From contig CM048845.1 of assembly GCA_026545225.1 (NCBI GenBank), positions 118,485,033 to 118,549,032 of the forward strand: a DNA stretch of 64,000 nucleotides, in the 5' to 3' direction. This DNA is from Cornus controversa (lineage: Eukaryota; Streptophyta; Magnoliopsida; Cornales; Cornaceae). Made by a program: the position numbers and the translations under genes. Shown one piece after another: positions 35,816-48,673 of the stretch (within the stretch, counting starts at the first letter, position 1; every line of letters begins with the position of its first letter). The notes under the pieces were generated by a model, which was given only the letters and a program-made list of their open reading frames with translations, searched no databases and was not told the origin of the DNA.

Positions 35816-38800
35816 GCATATAATAATTTATGGGAGTATCATCATTTCCTTTAAACCAAACAAAAAGTACCCTCCCTTCCTTGTCCCTCCTCTCTCTTCT
35901 CTCCAATTTTCAAATCTCAACTCTTATTTTAGTAAGTAGTCACTGAAACCTCTCAAAGCTAGGCAAACAATCTCTCGTTCCTTCAAGAGGGTTCTCTAAT
36001 ATGAGTCTAGAGAGTGGAAACTAATCTTTCAAATTTGCTGTGTGTGGGTGTCTTTCATATCTTACGGTATGGATGATTCTCTTATTTACAAGCTTACAAA
36101 ATTTTCTCTTTTGATGATTCTCTTATTTACAAACTTACAAAATTTTCTCTTTCGTCTTCAGAAGCTTCAAGTATTGAAATTACAGATGTTGATCTCCAAG
36201 AACGGGTTAGGTGGTGTGCCAACAGTCTGCTTGGTAAAGTTCTATCTAAGAAAGCTCACATTGGTGGTATGACGAATCGGGTTTCCAAGACTAAATCAAA
36301 ATTGAGTACTCCACCTTCAATCTTAGCTCCGATAGCCACTGTTTCGATTACCGGTGCAACTTCTAGCACTCCATCATTAGTGTCATGTGTTATCCCTTCT
36401 TCCAAGCTAGTGATGGAGCAGTTTAGATCACCTTTTAGACCTAATCATGAGTCTTCATGTGCGCGGCAGTATGTTTCGACAAAATTTCTCCGCCTCTTGT
36501 GTAGCCTCATCCCTTTTCGTTAGAGGGTGGACCTGATGCGGGTGGGTTAAACCAATTGCAAATTTCTAAAGAGCCCATTTTCAGGAGAACTTCTAGCCCA
36601 CTTCCTTCTGGGGTTGGGCAAAGTGCCTCTACGGTGGGGGAAGGAGATTATATTTTAGCCCAAAAAGTTGTGCTATGTCTACTTCCTATTCTAGAGAGGA
36701 GCACTCATTATGCTCAATTTTTTGATGTCTCTCCCAAAATGAAAGGGGTTTCTATCTAGAAGGTTTGGAAACACAAGGCTCGTCATCACCCCCCATCATT
36801 GGGGGAGCAGACTGAGAGTAATGAACCAATGAGGAAAGCTCTCACTCTGGTTGAGCTTGAGTTTGAGGCTAAGACAAACAAGAAAAGATTCTACCCAGGT
36901 TCTTTTGGGTCGATTTTGAATGACGACGATAACTTCCATTTGTGGCAATCAACGGGGTCAAAAGTGACGGAGACTAGCCTTGAAGGGGCTCCACATCCTC
37001 AATGAGAACTATGGTGTGGAACTGTCAGGGTGTGGGAAACTCCAGGATAGTTTCCCAATTAAGAAGAGTTATGGCTCTCTATTCCCCAAATATAGTGTGT
37101 TTGCTAGAGACTAAGAATTCAGATCAGAAGACTGGGTGGATCACAAGAATGTTGGGTTCTTATTATGTTTTTACCATTGCTCCATAGGGTTTATAAAGGG
37201 ATATTGCGGTGTTTTTTTAGCGAGATCTTGAGGTTCAAATCATCAACGTTACTGATTTTTAGGGGACTTGTGAAGTTCATGGTAGCAATTGGGTTGGGTT
37301 ATGGTTTCTAGCAGTGGTGTATGCCTCTTGTGCTGATACTATTTGGGCTTAGCAATAGAGGTATCTTTTTTGGCTTCAACCTAGGCTCGATGCTAATTGG
37401 CTTCTCATGGGAGATTTTAATGCTCTTATTCACCCTGATAAGAAATGGGGAGGCGTCCCTTTACAAGGTTAGGCACTCCATAGTTTCACAGATTTTGTTA
37501 CAAATTGCCAGTTGATAGATGTGGGTTTTTTGGGTTTCCCGTTCACATGGTGCAATAACATATACTGTCCTTATACAATAATGGCCCGTTTAGATAGAGG
37601 GCTCTACTTTCAAGGCTAGCTTTAGGCTTTTCCCTCCTACATTATAGAGCATTTGACGTTGCTGGGCTCCGATCATAAGGCTTTATTAGGTGATACTAAT
37701 GGAATAATTCCTAAGCCAGCTCGTCGATTTCATTTTGAATGTAAGCACATCATTGAACAAGCTTGGCATTCCTCTAATATTGGTTCAGCCTAGTCCAGCC
37801 TTCAAACGAAACTTTTCTAGTGTCAAAAGGCTCTCCAAGACTGGAACAAGGGCAGATCGAATAATTCTCTCATTATAATTAACCAATTAAAAGAGCAAAT
37901 CACAGCACTTAAAGAGCATGAGACTGGTTGTGATAGAACAGTTTGTGTTGGATTGGAATATGAGTTAATAAAGGCATGGCGCAATGAAGAACTGTATTGG
38001 CTGCAAAAGTCGAGGATTTCCTGGCTTAAGTATGGAGATCAAAATACCAAGTACTTTTATAGTAAGACCCAAATCAGAAGGGGGAAGAATTACATCTCAA
38101 GGTTAGAGGATGGTTTGGGGATTAGCCGGAATATTGAACAATATTTCCGAGACTTGTTTGTTCTTCCGTTAGTGATTTTTCATCTTATTTTTGGCATCTT
38201 GTTCAACCAACAATCACGTCGAACATGAATGTGTCTCTTCTCTAACCTGCCACCGTACAGGAGCTTAGAGAAGTGATGTTTTCAATGGGGCCATTTAAGG
38301 CCCCAAGCCCCGATGGTTTTACACCATTGTTTTTTCAATCTCACTGGAGCATCGTTATGGATTCTCTACTTCAAGGCCTCAATTCCTTTCTTGGTCAATG
38401 GCAGCTCTATTGTAATTTTAATCTTACTAATTTGATGTTTATTCCTAAAGTGAAACATCCTACTAAGATGCAGCAATAACATCCCATCAATTTGTGTAAT
38501 GTCAACTATAAAATTTTTGCCAAAGTGTTAGCTAACCGACTCAGACCTCTTTTTTCTTTTGATGCTATCATTTTCGACAAAGCCAAGTTGTCGGAAGCTC
38601 GTGTTATCAGAGTTGCTATTGATAAATATGTTTCGCTTTCCGGACAACTTATAAATTATAAAAAATCCTCTCTTATTTTTAGTTTTATGTGTGGGTCCAT
38701 CTGATCAAGATCAATTGAGGAGTGCATTGGGAATATCTCCATCCACTTGGATTAATACATATTTGGGATTGCCTTCGATTTTGGCCAGATTCAAGTGCTC

Positions 38801-41113
38801 TTCATTTTAATTTCTCAAGGATCACATCTCATCCCGAATTAAGTTGCTCAAAGGCGATATGCTTTCTAAAGCAGGTCATGAGGTCTTTATTAAATATGTT
38901 TTGGCTACGCTTCCTTCATATTGCTTTCAGTACTGTTTCAAGCTTCATGCATCTCTATTGGAGGCCATTCGAAGTAAATTTATTAGGTTCTGGTGAAGTG
39001 GGCTGAGGATGGCAAGAAGATTTAATGGGTTAATTGGAATGATATGTGTCAACCCAAGAACAGAGGTGGTTTTGTAACGAATGTAGATTAACAGATGGAA
39101 GTCGTTGTTTCTCTACACTTCGTGCAAAATAAACCTGTAAAAATTCTACTAAAAATCATATAATAATAAGCAAGATCGAACCACTCTTAAATGAGAATCA
39201 ATAACAAGTCTCAAATTCAAAACCTCAATCTTTTGGGATGAAAATTGAATATTAAAAAATAAAGTTATGATTTTTTTAATAATAAAAACTAACACTAAAT
39301 GTCTTTGATCAAATGATAGGAAAAATCTCAAGGAAAGAGAATTCACCACCATGGATCATATAAATAAAGTTTCTAATATTCTTATCTAGTTTTTCCCTCA
39401 ATAATCAATACATTTTACCAATCCAATTAGAACTTGAAAAGATGAAAGAATATATGACATAAAAAAAAAATAACACTTGATTATATACGAGAGAACAATT
39501 TTTTACTTAATCTGATGCACACTGACTAGGTAAACAGAGTTAGGCATTCTTCGAATTACCATTATTTGGCAAACTCGAAGAATCCTCCCTCTAATTTTAG
39601 AAAATAAAAATTCAGAATAGAAGAGTAAAAGAATGCTCGTGGGAAGAAAAATTAGACAAGAAAATAAAATAACTTACTTATATTTCAGCCATGGTGGCTT
39701 CATCACTCCCTTGAGAAAGATGCTTACACTTGCATATCAATAGAAAAAACACATATAGAAATGAAACTACTATTCTTCATTGAATCAAGAAAACAATTTC
39801 ATTATTTTTCTTATAATTTCTCTACAACTTTCTAACCCCCTTCACCATCCTCTAAGACCCCCTATTTATAGAGTTAGAGGGGAATGGTTTAGGTGGAAAA
39901 AATTTAAAATACAAAATTCAAAATACAAAATTTAAAACGAAAATTCAAAATATAAAATTTTGAATTTAAATATTTAATATTTGATCTCCATATCTTCAAT
40001 TTGAATTCTGGACTGCAGACGTGGCTGTGTAAAAAAAATATTTTACAAAGTTTTAAACTTGAGACCTCTTGTGGAATAGATTGCACAAAATATCATATCT
40101 CCTACAATTCTTCTTATGTTTATCTTTGACTATATATATCATTTTCAACCCTTTTTTGTTGTTTTTCTTTTTATTTGGAAATTAATTCCTATAAAACATA
40201 AAATAAGATAAGAACATTTAAATAAAATAAAAGAGTAATTAAAGACTTATTTTGAGATATAAAATAGCAAGTTTTGTGCACTTATCAAATTACCCTCAAA
40301 TGAGCTTTTGCTAGTCCTCTATTACAAGCAAAAAAGATTATTGCACAAAATTGCTAGTTTTATTTAACTCATAACTAAAGATATGTCACTTTCACAGGCT
40401 ATTTCGATTGCATTTACCATATGCAATAAGGCCTTAAACCCCTAGGTTACCCCTAGTGGACGAACTATAGTCTCGTGAGGGTTTTAGTGATGATACTCAC
40501 AAACATCAAAAAATGGTAATTAATACTCAAAGATTTTTTTCTCTATTAATGTGTATAAATCAAGAATAACTCAATCATTCCACTTTAATGTGTAAAAAAA
40601 ATTAAAAGAAAAGATTAAATATTATTCAAAAGTTAAAAAAAATTATTACTATTCTTGACTCAAAGTGTGTGTGTGAATAGCCACCAATAATATAATTCTC
40701 AATTTAAAGTAACTGCATTTTAAATTTTCTTAAAAAATTAGCTTTAATTTCAAATCTTACTTATGATATTTCACTTAAAATTGAACACTAAGAGATTGGC
40801 TAATTTTACACTCAAGTATATGTGAGTAAAATAATGTAGAACAAATGTAAATTATCTCACATATTTTTTAATTTTTAATGAAGAGCGAATTTTTCAAGAA
40901 AATGCATATGGTCTCATAAAAGAAATATCAAATATTAAGAATTTATATCACACAACAATATAACTCAGGCATGTCCGTATCCAAACTATACTATCCTTCA
41001 GATTAGAAAGGACTTTTGTTAAAATATAACTTTAGGTAGAAGGAAGATAAAAAAAGTAATATCGATAATGAAAAAGTGTATTCGAGAATGCTTGGGAATA
41101 ACTAACTTACTTA

Positions 41114-41478
41114 TGTTACGTTTGGTACGCAACAATGGAATGGAATGTAATGCCAATATTATCTTTTTTGATCGATTCATTTGTTTGGTAAGAAAAATAA
41201 AAGTGGGAATAACCATTCCGCATCATTCCTTTGGAATGAAAAAGAATGAAAATTCATTCCACTACTCACCTATGGAATGGTTATTCTATTCCCCCTAAAC
41301 ATTAAAAAAAAAATTAGTTACGAAAAATAATGTAATCATCATTCCATTCCTGCATCATTTCATGTTTGAAACCAAAGAATAGAATGAGAATGATCATTCC
41401 ATTCCATTCTCATTCTCATTCAATTCTCACTTTAATGGAATGCTCATTCCATTCCATTGTTGCGTACCAAACATAGCA
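41114..41478. mobile_element. Tourist-like foldback MITE, 365 bp, TTA target duplication, nested in the LTR element
   Basis: TTA at 41111-41113 and 41479-41481. Ends TGTTACGTTTGGTACGC and TGCTATGTTTGGTACGC (opposite strand) continue into aacaatggaatggaa on both sides. The interior is rich in attcattcc words and non-coding. Confidence 0.82.
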
Positions 41479-43375
41479 TTAGAGAATATTACTTTTAACT
41501 TTTTCTTTCAAAATTTTGTCAATTGAATGTTTTCTATTTCACTTCTTTTTATATACACTTCTCAAAATCTCATCAACAATTATACTCCCTCTATTTTTTT
41601 TTTCTTTTTTTCACCTACTTGTACATTAATCACATCCATTCTCAGAAAACCAAAAAATGGTTATAAAAGAAAGGCTGGACCAAAAAGTTTAACTGATTAT
41701 CACATCCATTCTCGAAAAATTGAAAAAATGTGATTATAAAAGAAAGGATGGGCAAAAAGCTTAACTGGTTAACAAGTGGTAATTTATAATTAAGAAGAAA
41801 AAAAAAATTTTGAAAGGCTCAAACAATGAAAGATGGCTTAAAATCGTTTCTCAAGGATATGTATAATTCTTCAACATACATGAGCTCAAAACAAAAAAAA
41901 AATTTATGTGGCATAACATGATGAATTCTTAATATTTGACCAAAAGAACGAAATAATGAGACTAATCAACAAAATTATGTGAATTTCAAGAAAAAAAAAT
42001 AGAGTAATTAACATATAACCCTCAAAATAAAAAGTATGATACAATACCTGACTGGATTAAATCTCCACTTTTATTTATCGGATCTTTAACATGCAGTCAC
42101 TTATCAATTTCAAATCTTATTACGGGGCTTTAGTGAATTTTTTTTCTTCTGAGTTTTAGAAATTTATGAAATTGTTCTAACTGAAAGATAGGACAAAATC
42201 TTAAATTTTATTAACTTATTAATGTACTAAAACTTAAATATTTTATTTAAAAATTTTATACACATTTAATATATGTAAAAAAAATCAAATCATAGTGTAA
42301 AAATTACTATTATCACAAAACATTTTTCAAAAAATCGTAAATTCAACGCTTTTATGAAAATTTAGAAATTTAATGTCATACCCCCAAACCTAACTCATCA
42401 TTGTCCTCGATGTTGAACAAAATAACAATTAAGCACAAATAGAAGGTTGGAAGAATATTACCTTAATCAAAATGAATTGATTTACTTTAACTTTTCATCA
42501 AACAAAAATAAAGCGTTAGTAATCACATGAAAAATTTAAGATTATGTACAAAAAAATGCAATTTGTTTCTTTTTATTTTTCAACAAATAAATACAATTCC
42601 TACTATAATTTTTTTTTGTTAGAGTAACTCAAGGATTACCAGTTAAGGTCTGCCAACAACACAATCAGGAAAGTTTTTCGAAAAGTGTGGAGAGGCACTT
42701 GGCCTGCTTAATGACGATACGTCCACACTCATTAGACAGAACTTTCCTAGACATTGTGAAGTTGGAAGGTGCTCACTGGAGTTATCAAGAGTTAGCTCTA
42801 CTTTTATAAATATTTTTAAACAACAAAAAGAGCATTACTGCAAAAATGCTAAATTAAAATTTACAAAAAAAAAATTTTGTTAATTTAAAGATGCACAAAC
42901 AAAAGAAGCAATTAAAAAAAATGAGTGAGTGTGTGGTCTTATTTATTATTATTTTTTTTAACAAAAAATAAACGAAAAAAATAAAGAAAGTGTGACCTTA
43001 GGGATATTTCTAAGTTATTATATCCTAGAGTTTGCATGCAAAAGTTATCGACCTAAAAAAAACTATGTTTTCCTAATTTAAAAAGAAAAAAAAATGATAT
43101 AAAAGAATTGGGTAGTTACTTGGATGACAAAGCTATTGTTCCTCATGTAAGAATATTTGATAATGGGATTAACATAAGCAGTGCATCATAAGAACTTGTC
43201 ATGGAAAAAAAATATTTTTTTCATTCTTTTCTTCAAATAATAATAATAATAAAAAAAGAAATTAAAAAAATAAAATAAAAAATAAAAAGAATAGAAGGGA
43301 GGGAAGGAAAGTTTGGGTGGGCTCCCAAAAAAAATTGTAGTGTTGAATATTTATGCTTCGAATTATCAAACTTGA

Positions 43376-43503
43376 TTTGGCAACGGCGCCATTTGATGAG
43401 TGTAGAATAATGGATGTTTGTCGTTATTTTCCAAGCAACGACACCATTTGACGAGTGTAGAATAATGGATGTTTGACGTTCATTCCCTAGCATCGGCGCC
43501 ATT
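43376..43503 (-). repeat. Triplicated primer-binding-site/LTR-end junction
   Basis: On the minus strand the PBS-like word TGGCGCCGATGC (43501 down) is followed by a copy of the last roughly 35 bp of the LTR (…ctacactcgtca) and a second PBS-like word TGGTGTCGTTGC, then another LTR-end copy and a third TGGCGCCGTTGCC. Unit length is about 55-62 bp. Confidence 0.75.
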
Positions 43504-44956
43504 TGACGAATGTAGATTAATGGATGGATGTCGTTACTTTTCTACAGTTCATGCAAAAATAAATCTGCAAAAACTCTACTAAAAATCGTATAATAATAAG
43601 CAAGGTCGAACCACTCTCAAATGAGAATCAATTTCAAGTCTCAAATTCAAAACCTCAATCTTTTGAGATGAAAAATGAATATTAAAAAATAAAGTTCTGA
43701 TTTTTTTAATAATAAAAACTAACACTAAATGTCTTTGATCAAATGATAGAAAAAATCTCTACGAAAGAGAATTCACCACCATGGATCCATGTAAATAAAG
43801 TTTCTAATACTCTTATCTAGTTTTTCCCCCAATAATCAATACACTTCACCAATTTAATTAGAACTTGAAAAGATGAAGGAAAATATGACATAAAAAAAAT
43901 AACACTTGATTATATACAAGAAAACAATTTTTTACTTAATCTGATGCACACTGGCTAGATAAACAGAGGTAGACATTATTCGAATTACCATTATTTGGAT
44001 TTGAAAATCAACCTCTATAAAACATAAAAATATTTAAATAAAATAAAAGAGTAATTAAAGATTTATTTTGAAATATAAAATAACAAGTTTTGTGCACTTA
44101 TCATCTTGGCTTAAAGGATCTACACATTTTCAATTTGGCATTGCTTGCAAAATTACCTTGGCGTCTTGAAATAGGTTCGGTGATCGGGGATTCCTCTTTG
44201 TTTGTTACCTCCTTTAAGGCGAAATATTTACCTCAATCTAGTTTTTTGGACTCCTCTTGTCATAGTAGTGCCTCTTGGGCTTAGCGAAGCATCTTTTCTG
44301 CAAAAGAGTTAATTCGGAGAGGTCTTAGATGGGAGATTCATGATGGTTTTCAGGTTAATGTTTGGAGGGATGTGTGGCTACCTGATGCTCACAATCTTTT
44401 TATTTCCTTACCCTCAACGGCTGATATTTCTTTGGTTGTCGATCTCATTGAGCTGAATACTCATGTTTGAAAGGACAGTCTTATTAATCAGGTCTGCAAC
44501 GAGCGAGATAGGAAATTATCCTCTAATCCCCCATTCGTGAAAGTAGTGAGTTTGATACTCGTGTGTGGGGTTCTTCTATTTCTGGGAAGTTTACTGTCAA
44601 AAGTGCATATCGTTTGGCCGTCCGTTTGCTAAACGACTCTGATATTAGCAGTGATATTGGCTTGAGTCTGACGCAAGAGAGGAGGTCAGAATGGAAACAT
44701 ATGTGGCACATTCTATTGCCCAGGAAACTTCTTTTCTTAATCTGGCAGTGTTTCCATGGTAGAGTGTCTGTGATGGTAAAACTGTTTGATCGCGACCTCG
44801 TTGATGAGGTGTTTTGTCCGGTATACGAGTCAGCTCCTGAGACACTCTTCCATGTCTTTTTTGGTTGTCAGAGAGCCAGCATGGTGTGAAAATTTTCTCC
44901 ATTGCACATGGATATTGACCTGTCGCTGGGTTCTTCTTGGTTGTCTCAATGATTTA

Positions 44957-45651
44957 GGGCCTGTTTGGTAACCGTTTATGTTTAGTGTTTATTGTTTATA
45001 AAAACAAATTTTTACAATAAACATGTTTGATAATTTTTGTTTTGTTTATAAATTGTCAAAATGCTTTTAAAACAACACTGTTCCTAAGCCTTTAAATCAT
45101 AAACATCAAAATGATGTTTATTGTTTATGTTTATTAAAAAAAAAAAAAAATTTCTTTTTTATCTAAAATGGTGATTATAGTATTTTAATTAAAAATTAAA
45201 ACTAAAAGTGAGAAAATGAAAATAAAATAAAATTATAAAAACTATTGTTTGATACAACGATAAAAATATTAGAATTATCAAGTGTTGATAGAATTAAAAA
45301 GATAGTTACTTAGGGACACCCATGCTAAAAAAAAAAAAAACTTTATTTGATGAAAAAAAATAAAAAAGTCTCAATCATCTCCTTATAAAAGAAACAAGAA
45401 TGATATTTTGTACTCATATCATTCATTCATTTTCAGTGTTGAAAGAAAAATAGAAATCAAAAAAATGAAAAAGAAAGTAGTAGCATAAGAAGTTCAAGAG
45501 AAAGAGTATGTCCTCCAAATTCCTTTTCTCAGTCCATACAAATTGGACTGAACCGAACCGTTCATTACTGTTCCGGTTCCGGCTCTAAATTTTAGAAATC
45601 GTTCACTACGATTCCGGTTTCAAGCCTTGGAATAGAAACTGAAACCGTTGA

Positions 45652-45689
<38 letters not shown>

Positions 45690-46164
45690 TTATAATAATA
45701 TTTATTCCGGTTTCAAAATTAAATAACCGTTGGGAACGGTTCAAGTTTCGGTTCCCAATAACTGAAAAGAACCAAATCGTGTGCATTCCCCTATTTGTTA
45801 AGGTCTTTTGGATTATGAGTCATTCTAGTTTTACTGTATCATTTCTAGTATGTAGATATATATGTAGCCCAATATTATTTATTTATTTTTTATGCATGTT
45901 TTTTACTCTATTATTGCTGTATAGATTTATTGTAGCATAAACTTAACTTTTTATGCACTTTATTATGTTGATTTTTTTTATAAAAAAAAACAGTTTAATG
46001 TTAACAAACATGTTTTTCTGTTTATGATTTTTAAAATAAGCCAAACATTTTTTCGTTATCAAACAACACTCATGTTTATGGATAAACAAAAGCGTAACAT
46101 AAACACTGTTTATATAAATACTTAAACAATAAACACTAAATATAAACAGTTACCAAATAAACTC
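44957..46164. mobile_element. PIF/Harbinger-type non-autonomous element, 1208 bp, TTA target duplication, in the LINE
   Basis: TTA at 44954-44956 and 46165-46167. Ends GGGCCTGTTTGGTAACCG and GAGTTTATTTGGTAACTG (opposite strand), both followed by tttagtgtttattgttta. Removing it plus one TTA restores the LINE reading (…WLSQ-F-SMIEVWQL). No transposase. At 45545-45800 it contains a further hAT-like fragment rich in ggttccggt words ending gtgcattcccctattt. Confidence 0.8.
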
Positions 46165-46750
46165 TTAGTATGATAGAGGTGTGGCAACTTACCGACTTTC
46201 GTCAGAATCTTAAGAGTTTGAGGGCTTGTATTCTTTGACAGATCTAGTACAGCAGAAATAACTATGTTTTTAATCGTCTTCTTCGTGATCCTCGTTACAT
46301 TGTCAATCAAGTTGTTACCTCTTTTTTTGAACATAAAGCAATTCGTGGTCAGGATGCATTGCTTTCTCCTAAAGAAACATTCTGGCTACAGTATTTTTCT
46401 TGGGAACTTACTCCGGAGGGATTTTACAAATTAAATGTGGAAGCTTCTTTCTCTCCAATTGGGAATTTAAAGTCTATTTTTACCTTTCGTTAGCCGTCTC
46501 GCCCAGTGATTGAAGACATTAAACTTGTGTGTTCAAAATTCCAGTTAAGGTGGGTGTCCAGAGATGCTAATGATGTGGCCCATGCAATAGCCTTTAGGAC
46601 TACTCAACTTAGGAGAATGTCGTTGTATGTGTTGCCTGGCCTTGTTGGCTTCGACAAGCTTTGCTCATGACTGTACTCATGGACTGTACTTTAGCTTCTT
46701 TGTCATGTTATGGAATTCAGAGTTAAAAAAATAAAAAACTCTTATTTTAG

Positions 46751-48509
46751 CTTTAGTTTGACGGATTAATCATTTTATTGTTGAGATATTTGGTATGCAC
46801 CAATAGGTGGGTGCGGTGTGAACCCGAAGTCTCTTGGAGAGAGACGCACCACGATGGGGTTGTGGGGACCACATGTTCCTCTCCTATGAATTATGGGTTA
46901 GGTGGGCCCGCTTTGAATTTGTGACAGTTCTATGCTTATCCAAATGCAAACCCGCTTTGAATTTGTGATTTCGTAATTAAAGCTCACAAAATCTCTCTCT
47001 CTCTCTCTCTCCGGTCGCCACTATACCTTTATTCAAATACTATTCATGAACTTCAAATAAAGTACAAATTCAGAAACTCTATCTTTTGTCGCACAATAGT
47101 TTTCAATAAAGTCAAAAATATATATTTGGTGTCTTGGACTAATTTCTCAAATCTAATTTTAAACTATTAATTTCATACTCTTAAAGTCCAAACATAATTT
47201 ATTTACAAATCAACATCACATAAGTTACATAACAAATCATTTTTTCAACTATTCAAAATTTGTTAAATTAATTTAAATTTATTTGTGAAATCACTAACTA
47301 TATATTTGAATGGACTGCTGCAAATTGTATGATCCAAGTTACAAGATAAGATATATATATATTTTTTTTATAAAAATATACCAAAAAATTCTTTTAATTT
47401 AGTTATCTTTTGGTACATAAAATTAAAAATAAACTTTAAATATGTGCTATCATTACTTTCAAGTAAAGTACATTTTACTTCCAAATTCACCGACAAATGA
47501 AAAGAGCAATTTTTGCACCTATTTCTTTAAAAAATCTTATATTTTGTCACACAATAGTTTTCAATTATGTCAAAACATATATTTGGTATCTCAAAATTTA
47601 AACTAATTTCTCAAAATCTAATTTTGAAGTATTGATTTCATACTTTTAAAGTCCAAACATAATTTGTTTACAAGTCATTTTTCAACTATTTGAAATTTGT
47701 TATAATTTAAATTTATTAGCGAAATTGCAAACTGAATGTTCAAACGTTATAAATGCAAAATGTATGATACAAGTTACAACATAAAACATAAATATTTTTA
47801 AAAAACTGGGAATTCTTTTAATTTGGTTATCTTTGATACACAAAGTTAAAAATAAACTTCAAATATGTACAATTATTTGCAAATTTTACTTATTATTTAA
47901 GCACAAATATTTTTAAGTTCCACAAGAATCCAACCAAAAGCTTCCAATTTTCAGTTCAAGAAATTCATTACATACTTAGACCACCTGTTCATGTTAAAAT
48001 TAAAAATATATATACTAGCGTATTGTCCATACTTCAGGCACTATAAAAAAATTGTTGGACTTGATCAATTTAGGAGGGTGAGGGTAAGTAAATGTGTATG
48101 TAAATTTAAGTGTGAATATAATGGGTGTATTGTGATCATTACATCGACGATAAAGAGAGTTATTTTATACCATATATAGACATAGATATTTTGAACCGTA
48201 AGATTAATTTTTTAAGAATTTTTGACTGTTAAATTGTGATTTTCTTTTAGAGATATTCAAACCTAATGTTTAAATGTAATTATGTAATATAGTCATTAGT
48301 TTTCAATTGCTCTTTGGTGAGTAAATAACAATATACTCACTTTCGATTGTAGTCTTAGAATATAATCACACAATTACAATTAAAAAAAAAATAATTGTCC
48401 TATTTTATGTGATTCTTTCCATCACTATGAATGTAAATGGATAAATTTACTCTCATCTCCTCTTTCTATCCATCACGCCACTGTCAGTGTATATCTTTTA
48501 GTATTACCT
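46751..48509. other. Intergenic DNA with a 440-bp-period duplication
   Basis: Two diverged direct copies, about 47077-47470 and 47518-47895, share tttgtcRcacaatagttttcaat, cttttaaagtccaaacataatt, aaaatttgtta and a ttctttttaattt-like end in the same order. A (CT)n run lies at 46995-47011. No coding signal. Confidence 0.6.
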
Positions 48510-48518
48510 TTTCTCTAA

Positions 48519-48664
48519 GGGTAATGCTACTCAGGCAGAATTCGTAAGTATAAACATTTACATTCATTGGATGTATATAGTGAGTGTATGTGGTAGGACC
48601 TACCACATATATCTAATAGATGTAAATGTTTCTACCTACGAATTCTGTCTGAGTAATATTACCC
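48519..48664. mobile_element. Mutator-like hairpin MITE, 146 bp, perfect 9-bp target duplication
   Basis: TTTCTCTAA at 48510-48518 and 48665-48673. Ends GGGTAATGCTACTCAGGCAG and GGGTAATATTACTCAGACAG (opposite strand) continue through aattcgta and aaacatttacat, so nearly the whole element is one hairpin with a short loop around gtggtaggacctaccac. Confidence 0.88.
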
Positions 48665-48673
48665 TTTCTCTAA

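Larger units (their letters stand above)
39075..44103 (-). mobile_element. Non-autonomous LTR retrotransposon, minus orientation, inserted in the LINE
   Basis: Long direct repeats at 39075-40287 (1213 bp) and 43504-44103 (600 bp, shortened by one internal deletion) start TGACGAATG (TAACGAATG in the first) and end TTATCA on the plus strand. Target duplication TTTTG/TCTTG (39070-39074, 44104-44108) has one mismatch, and removing the element rejoins the LINE reading NRGG to LGLKDL. Orientation is minus: next to the 43504 LTR, reading leftward, is a primer-binding-like TGGCGCCGATGCTAGGG, and next to the 40287 LTR is a purine tract GAGGGTAATT. The 3.2-kb interior has no gag or pol. It is a LARD-like or otherwise deleted derivative, probably of a Gypsy group. 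Confidence 0.85.
35933..46736 (+). mobile_element. L1-like LINE retrotransposon, inactive, split by two later insertions
   Basis: A target duplication of ACTCTTATTTTAG (13-14 bp) flanks it at 35919-35932 and 46737-46750, and the element ends in an A-rich tail. LINE sequence proper is 35933-39074, 44104-44956 and 46165-46736. Visible parts in order: a damaged ORF1 (about 36000-37000), the endonuclease start MRTMVWNCQGVG at 37002, the reverse transcriptase entry PFKAPSPDGFTPLFF near 38290 and NYKIFAKVLANRLRPL near 38500, the thumb and zinc-binding region, and a C-terminal RNase H end (ANDVAHAIA near 46570). After LANRLRPL the palm domain is missing, roughly 150 codons, and the active-site FADD motif is broken; several stops and frameshifts occur. 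It cannot encode an active enzyme. Confidence 0.88.

Noticed and set aside
38273..38704. Functional reverse transcriptase gene
   Set aside because: The reading is interrupted by stops, the palm domain is deleted and the FADD active site is broken.
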